DNA from: Sphingomonas mucosissima
GTDB taxonomy: Bacteria > Pseudomonadota > Alphaproteobacteria > Sphingomonadales > Sphingomonadaceae
DNA: 64,000 bases
NCBI RefSeq assembly: GCF_002197665.1
Contig: NZ_NBBJ01000005.1
Location: 206,236-270,235 of the forward strand
Reading direction: 5' to 3'
Numbering within the stretch: position 1 is the first letter of the stretch; the number at the start of each line of letters is the position of its first letter. The notes below the pieces were generated by a model. The model was given only the letters and a program-made list of their open reading frames with translations. It was not told the origin of the DNA and searched no databases. This document shows, piece after piece, positions 61,344 through 64,000 of this stretch. The position numbers and the translations under genes are program-made.

Positions 61344-61883
61344 CTACGCGGCCCGGAGGAGCGTCAGCCGGGCCTTGCCATAGATGCGGGTTGCATCCTC
61401 GACGAAGCCGTCGACGGCCACAGGTTCATTCTTCGCCGTTTCGACGCTGACCCATGTCGCCGGCCCGATCCAGCCGAGACGTCCGAGCTTATCCAGTGCG
61501 ACCGAACCTGCGCCGGTGCCGTAGGGCGGGTCCATCATGATGAGGTCCAGCGGCGCACGGGCGGGTCCGAGCGCCAGCACGCTGCCGGCGCGCACGTCTG
61601 CGCCGGGCGCGGCAAAGGTCGCGATGTTGGCGCGAAGCGCGTCAAGTGCCGCGCGATCCTGCTCGACAAACAGGCAGGACGCAGCGCCGCGGGACAGCGC
61701 CTCCAGCCCGAGCGCGCCTGATCCGGCGAAGAGATCGGCAACGGCCAGGCCCTCGAACGTGCCCAGGCGGCTGACCAGCATCGAAAACAGCGCCTCTCGG
61801 GTGCGATCAGCCGTTGGACGCGTCGTGTCGCCCTTGGGCGCAACGAGCTGCCGCCCACGCCATTGCCCCGCGATGATGCGCAT
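61344..61883 (-). CDS. rsmD: 16S rRNA (guanine(966)-N2)-methyltransferase
   Basis: A 179-residue SAM-dependent methyltransferase. The N-terminal RIIAGQWRGRQL and RPTADRTREALFSML segments, the SAM site LFAGSGALGLEAL near residue 50-62 and the catalytic MDPPYGTG near 117 are those of RsmD. It modifies G966 of 16S rRNA. The ATG at 61883 shares a base with the rluB stop (TGATG), so it is coupled to the pseudouridine synthase gene. Confidence 0.93.
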   Translation of the reverse strand: MRIIAGQWRGRQLVAPKGDTTRPTADRTREALFSMLVSRLGTFEGLAVADLFAGSGALGLEALSRGAASCLFVEQDRAALDALRANIATFAAPGADVRAGSVLALGPARAPLDLIMMDPPYGTGAGSVALDKLGRLGWIGPATWVSVETAKNEPVAVDGFVEDATRIYGKARLTLLRAA

Positions 61884-63034
61884 CAGCGCGCGCCCCGGGG
61901 CTTGGTAGGCCGGTTGGGTCCGGGGCTGGAGCGTGCGCGCGCGGGCCGGGCGGTCTCCGCGCCGCTCTCCTGCCGGAACGAGCGCGTGCGTTGGCTGCGC
62001 GCGCCATTGTCCCGTACGGCTAATGTGCCGTCTGCGCGCTGCCGCGGTCCTTTCGCCGGCTTCGCAGCGGACTTCGCGGCGGGCTTTGCAGTCGGCTTTG
62101 GCGTCCCTGTACCCGGCTTTGCCGGTGGCCTCCGCTCTCCCGAAGGCGCGGGTTTCGCGCTTGGCGCGGCGCGCCCGATGGCGACGGGTCGACCGGCCGG
62201 TTTCTGGTCGGGCGATCGCGGTTCGTTGACCGCCACGGGCGCGACGCCGCGCTGCCGCGCCGGTTGCGGCAGTTCGCGCCGGGTAGGATCGGCCTGGAAC
62301 GATTCCACGTCGTGGCGACGAACCTCGCCGATCTGGCCCGGGGCAAGATCCCCCAAGACGAACGGGCCGTAGCGAGTGCGGATCAGCCGGCTGACCTGCA
62401 GACCGAGGTGTTCGAGAACGCGCCGCACTTCGCGGTTCTTGCCCTCCTTCAGGATCAGCTCGATCCACAGGTTCGCACCCGTCCGCCGCTCGATGTTCGC
62501 GTCGATCGAGCCGTAGCGCACGCCTTCGATCTCGACGCCGTGGATCAGCTCCTCAAGCTGCGGCTGGCTGACCTTGCCGTAAGCGCGGGCGCGATAAGCA
62601 CGTTCCACGCCGGTCGCCGGCAGCTCCAACTGCCGCTTCAGACCGCCGTCGGTGGTCATCAGCAGCAGGCCCTCCGTGTTGAGATCGAGCCGGCCGACCG
62701 GCATCAGCCGGGGCAGCCCCTTGGGCATCCGATCGTAGATCGTCGGGCGGCCCATTGGGTCGCGTTCGGTCGTCAGGACTCCGGTCGGCTTGTGGAACAG
62801 AAACAGCCGAGCTGCCTCAGGCGCCGCCACCGGAGCACCATCAACCGTGACGCCGTCAAGGGAGGGCAGGAGCGTGGCGGGCGTGTCCACCGGCGCGCCA
62901 CCCAGTGCGACTCGGCCGTCGGCGATCATGCGCTCGATCTCTCGGCGGGAGGCGACGCCGGCGCGGGCAAGAAGCTTGGCAATACGGTGCAAGGGCGCGG
63001 TGGAAGGCGAACCGGCGCGTGGAGATTTCGACAT
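61883..63034 (-). CDS. rluB: 23S rRNA pseudouridine synthase (RluB type) with basic C-terminal tail
   Basis: A 383-residue protein. An S4 domain (about 14-60, HRIAKLLARAGVASRREIERMI) precedes the RsuA/RluB catalytic domain with D117 in PVGRLDLNTEGLLLMTTDG. The enzyme makes a pseudouridine in 23S rRNA; the related RsuA or RluE cannot be excluded. The last 135 residues are a basic Lys/Arg/Pro/Ala-rich tail without predicted fold, a feature often seen in sphingomonad RluB proteins. The ATG at 63034 gives the family N-terminus. It overlaps rsmD downstream. Confidence 0.9.
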   Translation of the reverse strand: MSKSPRAGSPSTAPLHRIAKLLARAGVASRREIERMIADGRVALGGAPVDTPATLLPSLDGVTVDGAPVAAPEAARLFLFHKPTGVLTTERDPMGRPTIYDRMPKGLPRLMPVGRLDLNTEGLLLMTTDGGLKRQLELPATGVERAYRARAYGKVSQPQLEELIHGVEIEGVRYGSIDANIERRTGANLWIELILKEGKNREVRRVLEHLGLQVSRLIRTRYGPFVLGDLAPGQIGEVRRHDVESFQADPTRRELPQPARQRGVAPVAVNEPRSPDQKPAGRPVAIGRAAPSAKPAPSGERRPPAKPGTGTPKPTAKPAAKSAAKPAKGPRQRADGTLAVRDNGARSQRTRSFRQESGAETARPARARSSPGPNRPTKPRGAR

Positions 63035-63148
63035 GGCGCACCTGATACATGCGTTGTGCCGCCGCAGCGAAATTATTTGCGTCGCAGCGTGCCCGAACGC
63101 GTTATCTGATGCAGGCTCAAGCCGTGACTGAGGGTGCGGAACAAGTTG

Positions 63149-63610
63149 ATGATCTTCGGCAGGAAGAAGAGGTCGATCGTGCGGCTCCTCGTGGTGGAGG
63201 ACGAGCCGCTGGTCGCCTTTGACACCGAGCATGTGCTGAGCGAGCAGGATTATGAAATCGTGGCCACCGTTGATCGCGTGGCACATGCCGTTGCGATCCT
63301 CGATGAAGCCGATGACATCCATCTGGTCCTGGCGGACATCGCGCTGGCCGATGGCAGCGGGATCGAAGTGGCGCAGGCGGCGGCGCGGCGCGGCGTGCCC
63401 GTGATGTTCGTGACGGGGAACTGCCCCGGGGACGCGGAGGCGCTGGCCGTCGCCTGCTTGTCAAAACCCTATGCGCCGCGGGACTTGATCGCGGCGATCG
63501 AGGCGATTGAAGCGGCGCGCGAGGGCAAGACGACGCGGCGGCTGCCCAACGGGTTCCGCTTATTTGCCGGGTCCGATCCCAGCGCCGGCGGAGCGGCCGC
63601 AATTGGCTGA
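63149..63610 (+). CDS. receiver-only response regulator
   Basis: A 153-residue protein with a single CheY-like receiver domain. The acidic pocket VVEDEP (16-20), phospho-acceptor D63 in LVLADIALADG, and the switch lysine K106 in CLSKPYAPRDL are present. The C-terminal 35 residues have no recognisable output domain. It may pass phosphate on or bind a partner. The ATG at 63149 is preferred; an in-frame GTG at 63134 is possible. No histidine kinase is adjacent. Confidence 0.86.
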   Translation: MIFGRKKRSIVRLLVVEDEPLVAFDTEHVLSEQDYEIVATVDRVAHAVAILDEADDIHLVLADIALADGSGIEVAQAAARRGVPVMFVTGNCPGDAEALAVACLSKPYAPRDLIAAIEAIEAAREGKTTRRLPNGFRLFAGSDPSAGGAAAIG

Positions 63611-63906
63611 CCGCTTGGCGCCAAGCCAGGGTTCTTGCGCGTCGCCCTCGGATCTAATCGCCCACGACGAGCCACATCAACTCACGCGCGGGTTGACCTG
63701 TCAGTGCCGTCCGGTTCGCTGAACCGCAACGGCGCGTCATGCGGCTTCGTGAGAGCGCCGGCATCAACGGATTGGTTGCGCGCTGCGGCCTGTTCCTCGA
63801 TGTCCGTGCGGGCCGCATCGTCCCATGTCGCCCGCGCTATCCGGCGCCGTTTCCAGCTCGTCCTCCGGAACGCTATCCGGGTGCGGATCGCCGCCGTCTC
63901 CGTCGC
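63611..63906. other. 296-base region without a supported gene
   Basis: Short frames occur on both strands. On the minus strand two frames read in turn as plausible protein (acidic DGDGGDPHPDSVPEDELE, then TWDDAARTDIEEQAAARN), separated by frame changes, so the stretch may be the decayed or frameshifted 3' part of the gene at the right edge. Confidence 0.3.
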
Positions 63907-64000
63907 TTATATCATGCTCGGCTGCCCCGGCGCAGGATCGCTGCCGGGCAGGGTGGGGGCAGGCTGGTCGAAGTCAGGGCCGGGCGGCGTCACTTCCGGG
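63907..64000 (-). CDS. C-terminal fragment of an unknown protein (cut by the window edge)
   Basis: A minus-strand frame enters from the right edge and ends with TAA at 63907-63909. The visible 30 or so residues are Pro/Asp/Gly-rich (PGPDFDQPAPTLPG, then PAPGQPSMI), like a disordered tail. Sequence resembling a continuation follows the stop in other frames. Too little is visible to name a family. Confidence 0.3.
   Translation of the reverse strand, partial: PEVTPPGPDFDQPAPTLPGSDPAPGQPSMI

Noticed and set aside
1..64000. tRNA or rRNA genes, CRISPR arrays, insertion sequences, prophage or integrase genes
   Set aside because: No T-loop/acceptor pairs, rRNA-like stretches, regularly spaced direct repeats or transposase motifs were seen on reading either strand.

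Overview
The window is a GC-rich chromosomal segment of an alphaproteobacterium, most likely a sphingomonad (Sphingomonas or a close relative). The main pointers are a full-length CtrA regulator, a DUF2842 protein, two RcnB-family secreted proteins, a single lipoprotein-release permease, LexA boxes of the alphaproteobacterial type (GTTC-N7-GTTC) and promoter matches to the alphaproteobacterial general-stress sigma factor. I see no rRNA, tRNA, CRISPR array, insertion sequence, phage gene or replication origin. It reads as ordinary core and accessory chromosome, with about 65 genes in short operons.

Layout. 1-2.8 kb: an operon of uncharacterised membrane proteins (DUF969, DUF979) and DUF2891. 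2.8-4.7 kb: nitronate monooxygenase and enoyl-CoA hydratase. 4.7-8.7 kb: chorismate mutase, polyprenyl diphosphate synthase, a His-rich metal efflux protein, a glycosyltransferase and a small Cys-containing secreted protein. 8.8-11.4 kb: ctrA with a CtrA-box-like site, an AI-2E family permease and an isochorismatase-like hydrolase. 11.4-18.5 kb: an unexplained intergenic region with a hairpin, lipoprotein-release genes, glutathione peroxidase, a DUF308/HdeD membrane protein with an EcfG-type promoter, and dnaE. 18.6-21.3 kb: a LexA-box radical SAM gene, DUF2842, fau, a 6S RNA in its classical place between fau and zapA, zapA and a 58-residue coiled-coil gene. 21.4-24.1 kb: gap, MOSC and pgk, with overlaps.

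24.1-36.6 kb is a lipid or acyl-CoA catabolic neighbourhood: GMC oxidoreductase, quinone oxidoreductase, a TetR regulator with an inverted-repeat operator in the divergent gap, thiolase, two AMP-dependent acyl-CoA ligases, two short-chain dehydrogenases and a GPH-type symporter. An RcnB gene lies among them. 36.7-43 kb: CHAP amidase, msrB, proA, an ICMT-like membrane protein, free-methionine-(R)-sulfoxide reductase, a second RcnB-family protein and a universal stress protein. 43.1-46.1 kb: pyruvate dehydrogenase E2 and E3 with a tiny membrane-protein gene between them. 46.2-54 kb: a class IV aminotransferase coupled to a sulfotransferase-like gene, an alpha/beta hydrolase, a drug-type MFS pump, a secreted prolyl oligopeptidase preceded by a short abutting reading frame, and a pseudo-peroxiredoxin/2OG-Fe(II) oxygenase fusion. 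54-64 kb: small stress-like proteins, a TPR/aspartyl hydroxylase, a UvrD-type helicase with a LexA box, GFA protein, an MHS symporter, rsmD-rluB and a receiver-only response regulator.

Themes. The regulatory sites link several loci to known alphaproteobacterial networks: SOS (two LexA boxes), cell cycle (CtrA box) and general stress (EcfG-like promoters). No complete new system stands out. The most unusual items are the oxygenase fusion, the DUF969/DUF979/DUF2891 operon, the SOS-linked radical SAM gene, and the small genes beside zapA, pdhC/lpdA and the prolyl oligopeptidase. All functional assignments are from reading the sequence; none was tested by database search.
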